From positions 1 to 22,186 of the forward strand of contig JASFQI010000040.1 in NCBI GenBank assembly GCA_050115555.1: a stretch of 22,186 nucleotides of DNA, given 5' to 3'. Below the pieces are notes generated by a model. The model ran no database searches. It worked only from the letters and a program-made list of their open reading frames with translations, and was not told where the DNA came from. Every line of letters begins with the position of its first letter. The first letter of the stretch is position 1. Positions 20,799 through 22,186 of the stretch are shown in pieces. Both the position numbers and the translations under genes were made by a program. The stretch comes from JASFQI01 sp050115555. GTDB taxonomy: Bacteria; Desulfobacterota; DSM-4660; Desulfatiglandales; HGW-15.

Positions 20799-22186
20799 AT
20801 GCCAGAAACGGCACGAAACCATTCCGGCCAGGACAGGAGCACATACTACAAGGCCCTGAACGACATTGCCAATCAGATCCACGCGGCTCAGGACATCAAT
20901 GAAATCCTGATCAATTTAAAGGATCAGATTCTCAGCTTCTTTGACGCCGATCGCATCACGACTTACGTAGTGGACGGGAAACGCAAGGAGATCTATTCGC
21001 GTTTTAAAGCAGGAGAGCTTCCCGAGGAGATCCGTGTACCCATCAATAACAGCTCCATTGCAGGATACACGGCCAACAACGCGCAGATCTCGAACATCGT
21101 GAACGCGTATGACGAGCAAGAACTCGCCCTGATCAACAAGGATCTTACTTTCGACAGGAGTTGGGACGAGCACTCAGGCTACGTGACGCGCCAAATCCTT
21201 TCAGTCCCCATCTTTTACAAGAAATACGTCATCGGGGTGCTCCAGCTGATCAACAAAAAAACCGGCAACCGCTTCACGCTGGAGGATCAAAACTCGGCCA
21301 CGGAAATGGCCAAGGTCCTGGGTATTGCGTTCTTCAACCATCGAAAGCTGACCCAACGCTCCACCAAGCGAACCAAGTTCGATTACCTCATCAACAACAA
21401 CATCATCACGGACAAGGAATTGGCCAAAGCCGTAACCATGAGCCGGGAGCGGCAGATTCTCATCGAGACCGTGCTCATGGAGGAAATGAGCGTAAAAAAG
21501 GAACACATCGGGTACTCCCTGGCCGAGTACTACAAATGCGAGTATGTCCCTTTTGACGATAGCTTTCCCATCCCCGGAGACCTCATCGCCCGAATCAAGC
21601 AGGTCTATCTCAGGAACAACCTCTGGGTGCCTCTTGAACGGGAGGACGGCAAGGTCAAGATCCTGCTGGACAACCCCCAAAGGCTGGACAAAATCGACAC
21701 CGTCAAGACCCTGATTCCTGCCGAGAGGTACGAGTTCGCCGTCGGTCTCAAGGAGGACATTCTCCAGTTCCTGGACTACTTCTACGGGACCTCCTCCAGG
21801 AAAGAGGGGGGAGACGAGGGCTCGATCGACGACATCATCGGAAAGCTGGACATGGCCGATGAAGAAGAGGAGTATGATACCGGCACGGACATGCTTACCG
21901 AAGACGACAGCGCGATCGTCAGGCTGGTCAATAAAATCATTATCGATGGAAATAAAAAGGGCTGCTCGGACATTCATATCGAGCCCTACCCCGGCAAGGA
22001 AGGCGCGGAAATTCGGTTTCGAATCGACGGGGCCTGTATGAAATACCAGACCGTGCCCTACCATTACAAGAAGGCTGTGGCCTCGCGAATCAAAATTATG
22101 TCGGATCTCGACATCTCCGAACGCAGAAAACCCCAGGACGGAAAGATCAAATTCAAAAAGTTCGCTCCCCTGGATATCGAACTCCG
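20799..22186 (+). CDS. GAF-domain PilB/GspE-family secretion or pilus ATPase (partial, cut by window end)
   Basis: The first 462 codons of a gene that runs past the window. Residues about 15-185 form a GAF sensor domain (IANQIHAAQDINEILINLKD, FFDADRITTYVVD, ILSVPIFYKKYVIGVLQLINK). Residues about 190-335 match the MshEN/T2SSE-N type domain (LINNNIITDKELAKAV, IGYSLAEYYKCEYVPF), a c-di-GMP-binding fold in some relatives. An acidic linker (about 345-375) leads into the start of the T2SE ATPase, with VRLVNKIIIDGNKKGCSDIHIEP, IRFRIDGACMKY and SRIKIMSDLDISERRKPQDG. The Walker A motif lies beyond the window. It would power type IV pilus or type II secretion assembly, gated by a signal. AAGGAG at 20786-20791 sets the ATG. 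Confidence 0.88.
   Translation, partial: MPETARNHSGQDRSTYYKALNDIANQIHAAQDINEILINLKDQILSFFDADRITTYVVDGKRKEIYSRFKAGELPEEIRVPINNSSIAGYTANNAQISNIVNAYDEQELALINKDLTFDRSWDEHSGYVTRQILSVPIFYKKYVIGVLQLINKKTGNRFTLEDQNSATEMAKVLGIAFFNHRKLTQRSTKRTKFDYLINNNIITDKELAKAVTMSRERQILIETVLMEEMSVKKEHIGYSLAEYYKCEYVPFDDSFPIPGDLIARIKQVYLRNNLWVPLEREDGKVKILLDNPQRLDKIDTVKTLIPAERYEFAVGLKEDILQFLDYFYGTSSRKEGGDEGSIDDIIGKLDMADEEEEYDTGTDMLTEDDSAIVRLVNKIIIDGNKKGCSDIHIEPYPGKEGAEIRFRIDGACMKYQTVPYHYKKAVASRIKIMSDLDISERRKPQDGKIKFKKFAPLDIEL

Noticed and set aside
1..22186. CRISPR arrays, tRNA or rRNA genes, insertion sequences, toxin-antitoxin pairs
   Set aside because: No regularly spaced repeats, cloverleaf, transposase or paired small toxin-antitoxin frames were seen by eye.

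Overview
The window reads as a chromosomal segment of a GC-rich Gram-negative bacterium. It is most likely an anaerobic Desulfobacterota (Deltaproteobacteria) member of the Syntrophobacter/Desulfacinum type. This is an inference from a complete Tol-Pal envelope system, a PpiD-type periplasmic foldase, a MoeA fused to a substrate-binding-like domain, a TrpB2-type tryptophan synthase, a MocA-like nucleotidyltransferase, and a GAF-bearing PilB/GspE ATPase. No rRNA, tRNA, insertion sequence, prophage or CRISPR array was seen. It looks like ordinary core chromosome with one small AT-rich accessory-looking spot near 13.05-13.42 kb.

Layout. (1) 1-4256: a molybdenum/tungsten cofactor operon on the plus strand, with moeA, a second moeA fused to a PBP-like domain, a ModE-type HTH protein lacking molybdate-binding domains, and mobB. 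It is preceded by a ModE-like operator. (2) 4257-4556: a long imperfect hairpin and a structured leader. (3) 4557-9800: tolQ-tolR-tolA-tolB-pal-cpoB, the trans-envelope machine for outer-membrane constriction and integrity. (4) 9872-12136 (minus): a CLC anion channel/transporter with two Bateman (CBS-pair) modules. (5) 12427-13047 (minus): a secreted thermonuclease-like protein. (6) 13246-13416: a 56-residue excisionase-type HTH protein with a near-consensus promoter. (7) 13422-14600 (minus): a NamZ/DUF1343 exo-N-acetylmuramidase with a TTG start and a possible leader terminator. (8) 14887-16782: a PpiD/SurA-type foldase. (9) 16855-17806 (minus): a small Cys-rich protein after a MocA/MobA-like nucleotidyltransferase. 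(10) 18101-18637: an unrecognised five-helix membrane protein with a strong promoter. (11) 18889-20271 (minus): trpB2. (12) 20272-20798: a 527-base regulatory region with divergent promoters and two interlocked perfect inverted repeats. (13) 20799-22186: the start of a GAF-MshEN-PilB ATPase cut by the window end.

How the genes fit together. The left third handles Mo/W cofactor insertion and nucleotide attachment. The MocA-like gene at 17 kb may belong to the same theme. The Tol-Pal genes, the PpiD foldase and NamZ all concern the cell envelope and peptidoglycan. No clear multi-gene novel defence or biosynthetic system was found. The best second-look items are the interlocked inverted repeats at 20522-20567, the ModE-like box paired with a truncated ModE, the CLC channel-like residue pattern, the namZ leader terminator, and the Cys-rich partner of the MocA-like enzyme.
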